Assembly: GCA_016714015.1 (NCBI GenBank)
Contig: JADJNZ010000001.1
Coordinates: forward strand, 1,419,593 to 1,483,592
Direction of reading: 5' to 3'
Source of the DNA: Gemmatimonadota bacterium
GTDB lineage: Bacteria; Gemmatimonadota; Gemmatimonadetes; Gemmatimonadales; Gemmatimonadaceae
DNA length: 64,000 nucleotides
Position numbers and translations under genes: made by a program. Of the stretch, positions 31,664-41,142 are shown one piece after another. The notes below the pieces were generated by a model. That model did no database searches, was not told the DNA's origin, and saw nothing but the letters and a program-made list of their open reading frames with translations. Numbering within the stretch: position 1 is the stretch's first letter; every line of letters begins with the position of its first letter.

Positions 31664-33820
31664 ATGGCGCCCACCCGTCACCACCGCACCTGCACCCTCT
31701 GCGAGGCGATGTGCGGCCTCGTCATCACCACCGATGGCGAGCGCGTCACCGACATCCGCGGTGACGCCGACGATCCGCTGAGCAAGGGGCACATCTGCCC
31801 CAAGGCCGTCGCCCTGCAGGACGTGCACACCGATCCCGATCGCCTGCGACACCCCATGCGGCGCATCGGCGAACGCTGGGAGCGCATCGGGTGGGACGAG
31901 GCGCTCGCGCTCGCGGTGGACGGCCTCCGGCGTGTGCAGCGCACCCATGGTCGCGACGCGGTCGCCGCCTACGTCGGCAACCCGACCGTGCATTCGCTCG
32001 GCGCGATGCTCACCATCCCCGACCTCCTGCGCGCGCTCGGCACGAAGAACCGCTACTCGGCCACCTCCGTGGACCAGCTCCCCGCGCATGTCGCGGCGAT
32101 GCAGATGTTCGGGCACGCGCTGCTCATCCCCGTCCCCGACCTCGACCGCACCGATCACCTCCTCATGTTCGGCGCGAACCCCGCGGCGTCGAATGGCAGC
32201 CTGATGACCGCGCCCGGCGTGATGGAGCGCATCGCGGCGATCCGCGCGCGCGGCGGACGCGTGGTGGTGATCGATCCGCGCCGCAGCGAGACCGCCGCGG
32301 CGGCGACCGCGCACCACTTCATCACGCCCGGCACCGACGCGCTGCTCCTCCTCGCGCTGCTGCATGTGGTGTTCGCCGAGGGTGTCGGCGTGCCCGGGCG
32401 CCTCGCCGCGATGACCGATGGGCTCGATGCCGTGCGCGCGCTCGCCGAGCGCTTCCCGCCCGAGCGCGTCGCCGGGGCGACGGGCATCGCCGCCGACACC
32501 ATCCGCACGATCGCGCGCGAGTTCGCCGCGACACCGCGTGCCGTCGCCTACGGTCGCGTCGGCGTCTCGATGCAGGAGTTCGGGGGGCTCGCGACCTGGC
32601 TCATCACCGTGCTCAACCTCGCCTGCGGCCGCATCGACGCCGAGGGGGGCGCGATGTTCACCAAGCCGGCGGTGGACCTGATGCATGCCGACCAGCGCTC
32701 GTCGCGGCCGCGCTTCGGGCGCTGGAAGAGCCGCGTGCGCGGCCTCCCCGAGTTCGCCGGCGAGCTGCCGGTCGCCGCGCTCGCCGAGGAGATCGAGACC
32801 GCGGGGCCGGGGCAGGTGCGCGCGTTGCTCACGCACGCGGGCAATCCGGTCCTCTCCACACCCAACGGCGGGCGGCTCGACCGCGCACTCGCCGGGCTGG
32901 AGTTCTTCGTCGCGATCGACTGCTACCTGAACGAGACGACGCGTCACGCGCATCTCATCCTCCCGCCCACCTCGCCGCTCGAGCGCGAGCACTACGACCT
33001 CGTCTTCCATACGCTCGCGGTGCGCGACACGGCCAAGTGGTCGCCCGCGGTCTTCCCGCGCCCGCGCGACGCGCGGCACGACTGGGAGATCGCGAACGCG
33101 CTCACCGGCGCGCTGCGCGGGACGGCGCGCGCGCGGCTCCGGTCGGCAGCGATCGCGCGGCTCGGGCCATCGTTCCTGGTGGACCACTTCATCCGGCGCG
33201 GGCCATACGGATCGGGGTGGAATCCGCTCGGCGGCGGGCTCACCCTCGCGAAGGTGCGCGCACAGGCGAGCGGACTCGATCTCGGCGCGCTCAAGCCGGC
33301 GCTCCCGGCGCGGCTGCGTACGGCGGACCGACGCATCCAGGCCGCGCCCGCGATGTATCTCGCCGATGTCGCACGGCTCGAGGCGCGGTGGCTCGCCACG
33401 CCCGTCGCCCCGGCGCGCAGTGGACCGCTCGCCCTCATCGGGCGACGCGCGCTCCGCAGCTGCAACTCCTGGATGCACAACTACGACCGGCTCGTCCGCG
33501 GCAAGGACCGCTGCACGCTGCTCATGCATCCGGCGGACGCCGAGGCGCGCGGCCTCGCGGCCGGCACGCGCGTGCGCATCAGCTCGCGCGTAGGGGCGGT
33601 GGAGGCGGCGGTCGAGCTCACCGACGACATCATGCCCGGCGTGGTGAGCCTGCCGCATGGGTGGGGGCATGGTCGTGCCGGCGCGACGCTCACCGTCGCG
33701 GCACAGCATCCCGGGGTGAGCATCAACGACCTCACGGACGACCTGCGGATCGACGAACTCACCGGGAACGCGGCGTTCAGTGGGGAGCCGGTGATGGTGA
33801 CCCACGCGTCGCGCGCGTGA
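31664..33820 (+). CDS. Molybdopterin oxidoreductase with N-terminal [4Fe-4S] cluster
   Basis: A 718-residue enzyme of the DMSO-reductase superfamily. C10-x2-C13-x3-C17-x27-C45 binds a [4Fe-4S] cluster; GANPAASNGSL and IDPRRSETAAAA are pterin-binding segments; LTHAGNPVLSTPNGGRLDRAL follows. The C-terminal dinucleotide-binding domain contains LMHPADAEARGLAAGTRVRISSR and SLPHGWGHGR. No cysteine or selenocysteine is present in the region that usually ligates Mo (NRYSATSVDQ), so a serine ligand or none is possible. No partner electron-transfer subunits are adjacent. A second ATG at 31652 would add four residues. Confidence 0.88.
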   Translation: MAPTRHHRTCTLCEAMCGLVITTDGERVTDIRGDADDPLSKGHICPKAVALQDVHTDPDRLRHPMRRIGERWERIGWDEALALAVDGLRRVQRTHGRDAVAAYVGNPTVHSLGAMLTIPDLLRALGTKNRYSATSVDQLPAHVAAMQMFGHALLIPVPDLDRTDHLLMFGANPAASNGSLMTAPGVMERIAAIRARGGRVVVIDPRRSETAAAATAHHFITPGTDALLLLALLHVVFAEGVGVPGRLAAMTDGLDAVRALAERFPPERVAGATGIAADTIRTIAREFAATPRAVAYGRVGVSMQEFGGLATWLITVLNLACGRIDAEGGAMFTKPAVDLMHADQRSSRPRFGRWKSRVRGLPEFAGELPVAALAEEIETAGPGQVRALLTHAGNPVLSTPNGGRLDRALAGLEFFVAIDCYLNETTRHAHLILPPTSPLEREHYDLVFHTLAVRDTAKWSPAVFPRPRDARHDWEIANALTGALRGTARARLRSAAIARLGPSFLVDHFIRRGPYGSGWNPLGGGLTLAKVRAQASGLDLGALKPALPARLRTADRRIQAAPAMYLADVARLEARWLATPVAPARSGPLALIGRRALRSCNSWMHNYDRLVRGKDRCTLLMHPADAEARGLAAGTRVRISSRVGAVEAAVELTDDIMPGVVSLPHGWGHGRAGATLTVAAQHPGVSINDLTDDLRIDELTGNAAFSGEPVMVTHASRA

Positions 33821-33837
33821 CGGTCAGACCCCCGCGC

Positions 33838-33843
33838 TAGCTT
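33838..33843 (+). promoter_or_regulatory. -10-like box for addB
   Basis: TAGCTT, ending 9 nt before the addB ATG at 33853; no convincing -35 box at standard spacing (GTGACG lies 15 nt upstream). Confidence 0.35.
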
Positions 33844-33852
33844 ACCCTCGCG

Positions 33853-36800
33853 ATGGCCACCCTCCACGTCACCCGACTGCTCGATCCGGCGCAGCTGCTC
33901 GCGCGCGCGGTCGACGGGCTCTTCCCGCTCGCCCCATCGAGCGCGGAGCAGCCGTGGCCCACGCTCTCGGCGTGGGTGGTGCTCCGGCAGGGCGGCCTGC
34001 GCGACGATCTCATCCGGCTGGCCGCGCAGCGGGGCGTGCCCGGCTGGTTCGACGCGCCCATCTGTCTCTTCAATGAGATCGAGTCGCGCTGGGCCGCGGA
34101 GCCGGTCGACGCCCCGCTCAACGACGCCGAACGCGAAGCCCTGCTCTCGGTGCTGCTCGCCGAGCATGCGGTCGGACTGCTCGGCGGGACGCAAGGCTAC
34201 GAGGCGTGGGTCCCCGCGGTCGACCGGTTCATCGGGGAGGTCGTCGCCGAGGGGATCTCCGTCGCCGAGCTCCGGCGGGCGCTCGACGCGACCGCCACCG
34301 ACGCTCCGTCGCGCGCGCGCGCGGCGGTGCTCGGCACGGTGTTCGCCGAGTGGGAGGCGGCGCTCGCGCGCGAGCGTCGCGTGGACGGTCGCGATGCCAA
34401 GGTGCTACTCGCGCGCGTGATCGCCGAGGATCCGGAGGGCTTCGCCATGCGGCTCGGCAAGCGGCGCGAGATCCGTCTCGTCGGACTCGCGGACCTGCGC
34501 GGCGGATGGCGGCCGCTGCTGCGGGCGCTCGAAGCGTCGTCGGCGATCGACCGCGTGGAGATCCTCACCTCCGCGCCGCTCGCGGTGGCGTCGGCGCTCG
34601 CGACGCCGACGCAGGAGGCGGTGGATGCGGCGCTGCCATTCGCCGACGCGCTCTTCACCGACGCGACCCCGCGCGGCGGCGTGGCCGTGCAGCTGCTCGA
34701 GGCACCGGATGCGGCGCGCGAGATCGAGCACATCGCGGTGCGGGTGCGAGCCCTGCTCGATGCCGGCGTGCCCGCGCGCGAGGTCGCCGTGATCGCGCGC
34801 GAGGCGCGCCCTGCCGTCGATGCCATCGCCGCGGCGCTCGGACGACTCGGCGTGCCGGTCACCGCGCGGCGTCGCACCGCGCTCGGCCATACCGCGCCGG
34901 GCCGTGCGCTGACGGCGCTCCTGCGCGCCGCGGCGGAGTCGTGGTCGCGGCACAGCATCGCGGAGCTCGCCGAGCATCCGTTGCTCCGCACCGGGCTCGA
35001 TCCGCTCGTGGTGAATCACGTCGGCTACGCGAGCGCGATGGGGTCGCTCGACGGATGGCGCGACGCGCTCGCGCAGCTGCTCGCCCGCGCCGAGGCACGG
35101 GCGCGCGGCGAGGAGGACGGCGAGGAGCGCCGTACCGCGTTGCCGCCGCTGGAGCGCATCCGCAGCACCGTCGAAGCCTGGGCCCGCCTCGCGCCGCGGC
35201 TCGCCCCGCTCGCCGAGCGGCGCGACCTCGGGGCCTGGTGCGGCTGGGTCGTGCGCACGCTCGAGGACGGCGAGTGGGGCATCGGGGAGCGACTCGCCGC
35301 GCCCTGCGACGACGAGGAGGTCTGGCGCACGGACCTGCGCGCGCGCGACGCGATCGCCGAACTCGCCGCCACCTGGCGGAAGGCCACGCACGACTTCGGC
35401 CACCAGTCGGCGGTGCTCGATGCGCGGGCCTTCGCCGATCGCTTCCATCTGATGCTCGCGCAGGACCTCATCACCGCGCCGTCGACCGACTTCGGCGTGA
35501 TCGTCGCCGAAGCCCTCGCGGCCGGATGGCGTAGCGTCGCGCACGTCTTCGTCGTGGGGCTCTCGTCCGGCGCGTTCCCGCGGCGTCCCTCGCCCGGACC
35601 GCTCTTCGATCCTGCCGAACGCCGCGCGCTCGCGGAAGCGGGACTCGCGCTCGACCCCGTCGATGCTTGGCGCGAGCGCGAACGCGCGCTCTTCCGCGTG
35701 CTGTGCGCGGGGGCGCGCGAGTCGCTCACGCTCAGTTGGCCCGCCATGGACGCGGAGGGACGCGAGGTCGCGCGCTCGGCGTACGTCGATGAGGCGGTGG
35801 CCGTGCTCGCGCGACGCGAGGGGATCCTCGACCGCGAGTCGCCGGACGAGGCGCTCACGGCGCGCGGCCTCCTGGTCGCGATCCCCACGCACGAGCAGCT
35901 CGTGCCCGGCTTCCCCGTGGTGCGCGATGCCGCGGCGCTCTCGATCGCGACGGGCGCGGCGGCGCGGGAGGATGCGCGGGATCAGACGCCCTCGCCGTGG
36001 AACGGTCGCATCGAGGATCCGGCGCTCGTCGCCGAGCTCGGCGCGCGCTACGGCGAACGCTACCAGTGGTCGGCGACGCAGCTCGAGGAGGCGGCCAAGT
36101 GCCGCTGGCACTGGTTCGCGAACCGGCAGTTGCGGCTCGAGGCCCGCGCCGATGCCGACGACCTGATGGAGCCGACCACGCGCGGATCGATCCTGCACGA
36201 TGCGCTCGACCGGTTCTTCGCCGCGGCGGCTGACGTGTTCGGGTCGCCGGTGCACCTGCGCGCGGGCGATGCCGCGCGCGCCCAGGCGCTGCTGCGCACC
36301 GCGCTCGACGAGGCGTGGGCCGCGATGGACGCGACCGGCACCTGGCTCGGCCCGATCGCCACGCGCGCGGCGGCGCTCGCCGAGCTCGCGGACGACCTGC
36401 GCGGGTATCTCGAGTTCGAGATCGAGTGGAACGAGAAGTCCTACGCGAAGAGCGCGACGAAACCGCGCGCCAACGTCCGGACCGGCGCGGTCGAGGGCGA
36501 GTTCGCCTTCGACGACGTCGCACTGCAGGGCGGCGGGGTCAGCTTCCGCCTGCGCGGCAAGGTGGACCGCGTCGATCGCGGCGTGGACGAGCGGGTCCCC
36601 GATGCGGAGCGCTACGTCGCGGCGATCGACTACAAGAGCTCCAGGTACTCCACCCCCGCCGCCGGCAACGCGAAGGGATGGGACGACGGCATCGTGCTGC
36701 AGGTGCCGCTCTACGCGGCCGCGCTGCGCGCGTTGCGCCCCGGCGACCAGCTCGCTCGGATGGAGTACCGCATCATCCGCGGGGCGAAGGCGGTCCATCA

Positions 36801-37014
36801 GTTGGTGCTCGCGCCCATGAAGGGCGACGAGATCCAGGATGCGCCGGACGCCGAGGAGAAGCTCGCGCGCGCGCTCGACGCCGCCGGGGAACGGATCGCG
36901 CAGGTGCGACGCGGTGAACTGCCGGCCGCGTACACGCCGAGCGCCGGCTGCTCGAAGTACTGTCCGGCGCGCGACATCTGCCGGGTGCCGGGCGGCCCCA
37001 AGGACGTCAAGTGA
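33853..37014 (+). CDS. addB: AddB-like helicase/nuclease subunit
   Basis: A 1053-residue protein, the partner of AddA in double-strand-break processing. The N-terminal two thirds is a degenerate helicase-like region. The C-terminal nuclease domain (about 735-1053) has H782 (GSILHDALDRFF), D926-x-K928 (VAAIDYKSS) and four cysteines that should hold a [4Fe-4S] cluster: C750 (AAKCRWHW) and C1033-x3-C1037-x5-C1043 (GCSKYCPARDICR). B. subtilis AddB has C-x2-C-x5-C, so the spacing here is one residue longer. The stop overlaps the addA GTG by 4 nt. No Walker A motif is seen. Confidence 0.88.
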   Translation: MATLHVTRLLDPAQLLARAVDGLFPLAPSSAEQPWPTLSAWVVLRQGGLRDDLIRLAAQRGVPGWFDAPICLFNEIESRWAAEPVDAPLNDAEREALLSVLLAEHAVGLLGGTQGYEAWVPAVDRFIGEVVAEGISVAELRRALDATATDAPSRARAAVLGTVFAEWEAALARERRVDGRDAKVLLARVIAEDPEGFAMRLGKRREIRLVGLADLRGGWRPLLRALEASSAIDRVEILTSAPLAVASALATPTQEAVDAALPFADALFTDATPRGGVAVQLLEAPDAAREIEHIAVRVRALLDAGVPAREVAVIAREARPAVDAIAAALGRLGVPVTARRRTALGHTAPGRALTALLRAAAESWSRHSIAELAEHPLLRTGLDPLVVNHVGYASAMGSLDGWRDALAQLLARAEARARGEEDGEERRTALPPLERIRSTVEAWARLAPRLAPLAERRDLGAWCGWVVRTLEDGEWGIGERLAAPCDDEEVWRTDLRARDAIAELAATWRKATHDFGHQSAVLDARAFADRFHLMLAQDLITAPSTDFGVIVAEALAAGWRSVAHVFVVGLSSGAFPRRPSPGPLFDPAERRALAEAGLALDPVDAWRERERALFRVLCAGARESLTLSWPAMDAEGREVARSAYVDEAVAVLARREGILDRESPDEALTARGLLVAIPTHEQLVPGFPVVRDAAALSIATGAAAREDARDQTPSPWNGRIEDPALVAELGARYGERYQWSATQLEEAAKCRWHWFANRQLRLEARADADDLMEPTTRGSILHDALDRFFAAAADVFGSPVHLRAGDAARAQALLRTALDEAWAAMDATGTWLGPIATRAAALAELADDLRGYLEFEIEWNEKSYAKSATKPRANVRTGAVEGEFAFDDVALQGGGVSFRLRGKVDRVDRGVDERVPDAERYVAAIDYKSSRYSTPAAGNAKGWDDGIVLQVPLYAAALRALRPGDQLARMEYRIIRGAKAVHQLVLAPMKGDEIQDAPDAEEKLARALDAAGERIAQVRRGELPAAYTPSAGCSKYCPARDICRVPGGPKDVK

Positions 37015-40013
37015 CGCGTCCTCTCACGCGGGCACAGCGCGCCGTCCTCGAGACGCCCGGACACCTGCTCGTCGATGCGGGCGCCGGCTCCGGCAAGACG
37101 ACGACCGTCGTGCAGGCGCTCTGTCACCAGCTCGGCGTCACCGTGCACGCCGAGGGCGGACCGGTCGCGCCGGTCGCGCATCCGCTCACCTTCGAGCAGC
37201 TCGCGGCGATCACCTTCACCAACCAGGCGGCCGCCGATCTCCAGCGGAAGCTGCGCGGTGCGCTGCGCGCGGCGGGCCACGCCGAGCTCGCGTCGGACGT
37301 GGATGCGGCGCGCATCGGCACCATCCACGGCTTCTGCGCCGACCTGTTGCGCGACTTCGCGCTCCGCGCGCGCACCCGGCCCGGGCGCACCGTGATCACC
37401 GAGGGCGAGGCGGCCGTCCTCCGTGCCGACAGCGTGCGCGCCGTGCTGCACGCGGCGCTCGACAGGGGCGATGTCCCGGGACTCGACGCCCTGCTCGGCG
37501 GCCGCCGTCTCAAGCAGATCACCGAATGGCTCGTCGCCGCCTCGGAGGACACCGACCGCCTCGCGCGATGGGCGGCGCACCACCATCTGCTGCGGGCGCA
37601 TGAGCGCGCCCTCCTCGCGCTCGCCCAGCGCGTCGCCGAGGCGCACACCGCCGAACTCGACGCGCGCGGCGAGCTCGACTTCGACCGGATGATCGTCGCC
37701 ACGCGCGACCTCCTCCTCGACGACGAGGTGCGGCGCGCGGCGCAGCGGCGCATCCGGCTCCTCGTCGTGGACGAGTTCCAGGACGTGGACCCCGTGCAGC
37801 GCGACATCGCCGAACGCCTCGGGGGCCTCGCGGCCGCCGGCGATCCGGATCCCGCCCGCCTCATCCTCGTCGGCGACCCCAAGCAGAGCATCTATCGCTT
37901 CCGTCGCGCCGACGTGACCGTGTGGAACGGCGTCGCGAGCCGCTTCCGTGCCGGCGACGGCACGGTGGTGGAGCTCGCCGAGAACTTCCGCAGCAAGGCC
38001 GCCATCCTCGGCTTCGTCGACGCGGTCATCGGTCCCGAGCTCGATGCGCCGGTATCGCCCGAGCTCGGGCGGCAGCCGTTCGAAGTGGACTACCGGCCGC
38101 TGGACGCGCGCGCGCCGGGGCACGAGGGTGATCATGCGGTCGAGCTGCTCCTCGTGCCCGCGGGGGAGAAGGACAAGGCGCGCAAGGTCGACGAGGTGCG
38201 CACGCTCGAGGCCGCGGGGATCGCCGCGCGCGTGCGCGCGCTCCGCGACGCCGGGCGCGCGTGGCGCGAGATCGCGGTGCTCCTCGTCTCGTGGTCGGAC
38301 GTGGATCGCTACGCGACCGCGCTCCGGTCGGCCGGGGTGCCCGTCTACGTGCGCCGCGGCGAGGGCTTCTGGGAGGCGCGCGAGGTGCTCGACGCCGTGC
38401 TCGCGCTCCGCGTGATCCGCGATCCCTCCGATGACGTGGCGATGGTGGGGCTCCTGCGCAGTCCGTTCGTCGGCGTGCGCGACGACACCCTGTTCGCCCT
38501 CGCCCGCGCGCGGGACGCCGCCGCGCACGCGCACGCGATCGCGCCGGTGCTCGCCGACGTGCCGCACGAGCGCGAGCTGCTCGCGCGCGCGCAGGCGCTG
38601 CTCGCGCGCTTCGCGCCGTTGCGCGACCGCCTGCCGACGCACGAACTGCTGCAGCGGCTGCTCGAGGAGTCCGGGTACGCCGCGGCCGCCGCGCTCATGG
38701 CCGACGGTGCGCAGCGCCTCGCCAACCTGCGCAAGCTCGTGCGGCTCGCGACCGCCACCCCGGAGCAGTCCCTCGGCGAGTTCCTCCGCGAGATCGAGGA
38801 GGCGCGCGAGCGCGCGGACAAGGAGGCGCCGGAGCGCCTGTACGGCGAGAGCGGCGACGTGGTCACGATCACCTCGGTCCACGGCGCGAAGGGGCTCGAG
38901 TGGCCGGTCGTGATCTGGGCCGACCTCGCGCGGCAGCGTCAGGCCAGCACCGACGCCTTCCTCAAGGGGCGTGATCGGTTCGCCATCAAGTCGGACGACG
39001 CCTCGGATGAGGAATCGGGGACGAAGGATCCGGAGCACGAGGCGGTGAAGGCGCAGGAGCTCCTCGAGTCGGACGCCGAGGCGCGGCGCCTCTGGTACGT
39101 CGCGACGACGCGCGCCAAGGAACTGCTCATCGTGACGGGGATCCCGCTCGGCGAGCTCAAGGGGGAGTCGGTCGCGGTGCGGCTGCGTGGAGCGCTGCCC
39201 GCGCTCGGCACCGCGTCGGAGGTGACCTATGCGAGCCGCGCCGGGGTCACCTACCACGCCCGCGTCCAGCTGCTCGGTCCGGCCGCCGACGCGGTGCCGC
39301 TCCCGGTGGAGGCGACCCCGCGCCCCGTGCTCTCGCTGCCGCCAGCGCCGCATGCGGTGCCCGCCGGGTCGACGCGGCTCTCGGCCACGCAGCTCATGAC
39401 GTTCGCGCGCGATCCGCAGCAGTGGCGGCGCACCTACGTGACCCGCTTCGATCCCGCACTGCTCGGGCAGGACGGCTCGCGCAGCGGGCGCGCGGTCGTC
39501 GCCGGCCAGGTGGTGCACGACGTGCTCGAACGCATCGGCGATGGCGAACTCGAACTCGACCTGCTCCTCGAGCAGGCGATCGCGCGCTGGGACGAGGACG
39601 CGCCCGACGCCGAGAGCGATCTCGGCCGTCAGTACCGCGTGTTCCTGCGCGTGCGCGTGGAGGCGGCCCAGCGCGCGCCGGCCTGGCGCGCCCTCGTCGC
39701 GATGCCGAGCGCGCGACGCGAGCTCGCGTTCATGCGCATCCGGCCTGACGGCACCGCGATCAACGGCGCGTTCGACCTCGCGGCCGTCGAGGGCGACACG
39801 GTGCGCATCCTCGACCTCAAGAACAGCACCGCCTCCGTCGATGCGCTCGCGGAGCGGTACCGCGTGCAGGCCGCGGTCTACGCCGACGCGGCGCGCGCCA
39901 TCTCCGGAGCCGCGGCGTGCCACTTCGCGCTGCTCGCGCTCCCGTCGGCGACGAGCGTGCCGGTGGCACCCATCGAGGACCTCGACGGGATCATCGCACG
40001 GTTGCGGGGCTGA
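37011..40013 (+). CDS. addA: AddA-like UvrD helicase with C-terminal nuclease
   Basis: A 1000-residue SF1 helicase-nuclease. Walker A is GAGSGKT (24-30); Walker B is DEFQD (254-258) in LLVVDEFQDVDPVQRDI; later motifs include GDPKQSIYRFRRAD, VVTITSVHGAKGLEWPVVIWAD and RRLWYVATTRAKELL. A C-terminal RecB-type nuclease holds D935-x-K937 (ILDLKNSTAS) after NGAFDLAAV. Start is GTG 37011 (GTGA overlap with addB). With AddB it should unwind and resect broken DNA; Chi recognition in this organism is unknown. Confidence 0.92.
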   Translation: MTRPLTRAQRAVLETPGHLLVDAGAGSGKTTTVVQALCHQLGVTVHAEGGPVAPVAHPLTFEQLAAITFTNQAAADLQRKLRGALRAAGHAELASDVDAARIGTIHGFCADLLRDFALRARTRPGRTVITEGEAAVLRADSVRAVLHAALDRGDVPGLDALLGGRRLKQITEWLVAASEDTDRLARWAAHHHLLRAHERALLALAQRVAEAHTAELDARGELDFDRMIVATRDLLLDDEVRRAAQRRIRLLVVDEFQDVDPVQRDIAERLGGLAAAGDPDPARLILVGDPKQSIYRFRRADVTVWNGVASRFRAGDGTVVELAENFRSKAAILGFVDAVIGPELDAPVSPELGRQPFEVDYRPLDARAPGHEGDHAVELLLVPAGEKDKARKVDEVRTLEAAGIAARVRALRDAGRAWREIAVLLVSWSDVDRYATALRSAGVPVYVRRGEGFWEAREVLDAVLALRVIRDPSDDVAMVGLLRSPFVGVRDDTLFALARARDAAAHAHAIAPVLADVPHERELLARAQALLARFAPLRDRLPTHELLQRLLEESGYAAAAALMADGAQRLANLRKLVRLATATPEQSLGEFLREIEEARERADKEAPERLYGESGDVVTITSVHGAKGLEWPVVIWADLARQRQASTDAFLKGRDRFAIKSDDASDEESGTKDPEHEAVKAQELLESDAEARRLWYVATTRAKELLIVTGIPLGELKGESVAVRLRGALPALGTASEVTYASRAGVTYHARVQLLGPAADAVPLPVEATPRPVLSLPPAPHAVPAGSTRLSATQLMTFARDPQQWRRTYVTRFDPALLGQDGSRSGRAVVAGQVVHDVLERIGDGELELDLLLEQAIARWDEDAPDAESDLGRQYRVFLRVRVEAAQRAPAWRALVAMPSARRELAFMRIRPDGTAINGAFDLAAVEGDTVRILDLKNSTASVDALAERYRVQAAVYADAARAISGAAACHFALLALPSATSVPVAPIEDLDGIIARLRG

Positions 40014-40018
40014 CGCGG

Positions 40019-40024
40019 TAGATT
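40019..40024 (+). promoter_or_regulatory. -10-like box for GH43-like gene
   Basis: TAGATT, ending 6 nt before the ATG at 40031, in the short gap after addA. This predicts a leaderless transcript independent of addBA. Confidence 0.4.
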
Positions 40025-40030
40025 CGGCGC

Positions 40031-41011
40031 ATGACCGCCAAGCCTGCCGTTGCCGCCCTGCTCCTCGTCGCCTCGCTCGCCGCCGCCGCGGCGCACCAGC
40101 CCCGCGCGGGGAATCCCATCCTCCCCGGCTGGTACGCCGACCCCGAGGCCCACGTCTTCGCCGGCGAGTACTGGATCCATCCCACCTACTCGGCGCGCTA
40201 CGGCCAGCAGGTCTTCATGGATGCCTTCTCGTCCCGTGACCTCATCACCTGGACGAAGCACGAGCGGATCATCGATACCGCCGCCGTGAAGTGGGCGAAG
40301 CGCGCGATGTGGGCGCCGTCGATCGTGGAGAAGGACGGCTGGTACTATCTCTTCTTCGGCGCGAACGACATCCAGAGCGACACCCAGCCGGGTGGCATCG
40401 GCGTGGCGCGCTCGCGCTCGCCCGGCGGGCCGTTCGTCGACCACCTCGGCAAGCCGCTCATCGACAAGTTCCACAACGGCGCCCAGCCGATCGACCAGAT
40501 GGTCTTCCGCGACCCGGCGGACGGGCAGTGGTACATCGTGTACGGCGGCTGGCGGCACTGCAACATCGCGCGATTGAATGCCGACTTCACCGCGATCGTC
40601 CCCTTCGCCGACGGCACGCTGTACAAGGAGATCACGCCCACCGGGTACGTGGAGGGCGCGTTCATGCTCATCAAGGACGGCAAGTACTACTTCATGTGGT
40701 CGGAGGGCGGCTGGACCGGCCCGAACTACGCCGTGGCGTACGCGATCGGCGACTCGCCGCTCGGTCCCTTCGAGCGCATCGGGAAGATCCTCCAGCAGGA
40801 CTCCACCGTCGCGACCGGGGCGGGGCACCACTCGGTACTGCACTCGCCGTCGGGCAAGTGGTACATCGCCTACCATCGCCGCCCGCTCGGCGAGACTGAC
40901 CGCGATCATCGCGTGGTGAGCCTCGACGAGCTGCGGTTCGATGCGCGCGGGCGGATCGAACCGGTGCGCATCACGCGCGAAGGGGTGGCGGCGGACCCGA
41001 TCGCGCGCTGA
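40031..41011 (+). CDS. Glycoside hydrolase family 43-like exported protein
   Basis: A 326-residue protein with a signal peptide (about 1-22) and a five-bladed propeller pattern typical of GH43. The likely catalytic set is D37 (GWYADPEA, general base), D155 (PIDQMVFRD, pKa modulator) and E208 (TGYVEGAF, general acid). GH43 enzymes act on arabinan or xylan side chains; the exact substrate cannot be read. It stands alone and is followed by a hairpin (41015-41031). Confidence 0.85.
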   Translation: MTAKPAVAALLLVASLAAAAAHQPRAGNPILPGWYADPEAHVFAGEYWIHPTYSARYGQQVFMDAFSSRDLITWTKHERIIDTAAVKWAKRAMWAPSIVEKDGWYYLFFGANDIQSDTQPGGIGVARSRSPGGPFVDHLGKPLIDKFHNGAQPIDQMVFRDPADGQWYIVYGGWRHCNIARLNADFTAIVPFADGTLYKEITPTGYVEGAFMLIKDGKYYFMWSEGGWTGPNYAVAYAIGDSPLGPFERIGKILQQDSTVATGAGHHSVLHSPSGKWYIAYHRRPLGETDRDHRVVSLDELRFDARGRIEPVRITREGVAADPIAR

Positions 41012-41014
41012 GGT

Positions 41015-41031
41015 GCCGCGCGGAGCGCGGC
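41015..41031. terminator. Hairpin after GH43-like gene
   Basis: GCCGCGC (41015-41021) / GCGCGGC (41025-41031) with a 3-nt loop begins 3 nt after the stop. Strong stem, no T-run; possible terminator. Confidence 0.45.
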
Positions 41032-41059
41032 ATGTAGGGGTTTCCAGTATTGCGTGATT

Positions 41060-41073
41060 CCCCCCCCCCCCCC
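41060..41073. repeat. Homopolymeric C14 tract
   Basis: Fourteen consecutive C residues lie about 70 nt before the ATG at 41143. The rest of the gap (41032-41142) shows no clear promoter; TTGCGT at 41050-41055 abuts the tract. Such tracts are hypermutable by slippage and also error-prone in sequencing. Confidence 0.9.
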
Positions 41074-41142
41074 TCTCACTGTGGACCCGCGCTGTGGTGC
41101 TCTGGAGGCGCGAACGATCAACTGAACGCTCGGGGAGGGAAC

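Noticed and set aside
30200..33805. Open frame of about 1200 codons on the minus strand opposite the MATE and molybdopterin genes
   Set aside because: It is antisense to two clear protein families, is Arg/His/Gly/Pro-rich without domains, and results from the lack of stop codons in the complementary frame of high-GC genes.
36798..39923. Long minus-strand frame of about 1040 codons opposite addA
   Set aside because: Low-complexity composition, no recognisable domain, and fully overlaps a gene with intact helicase motifs.
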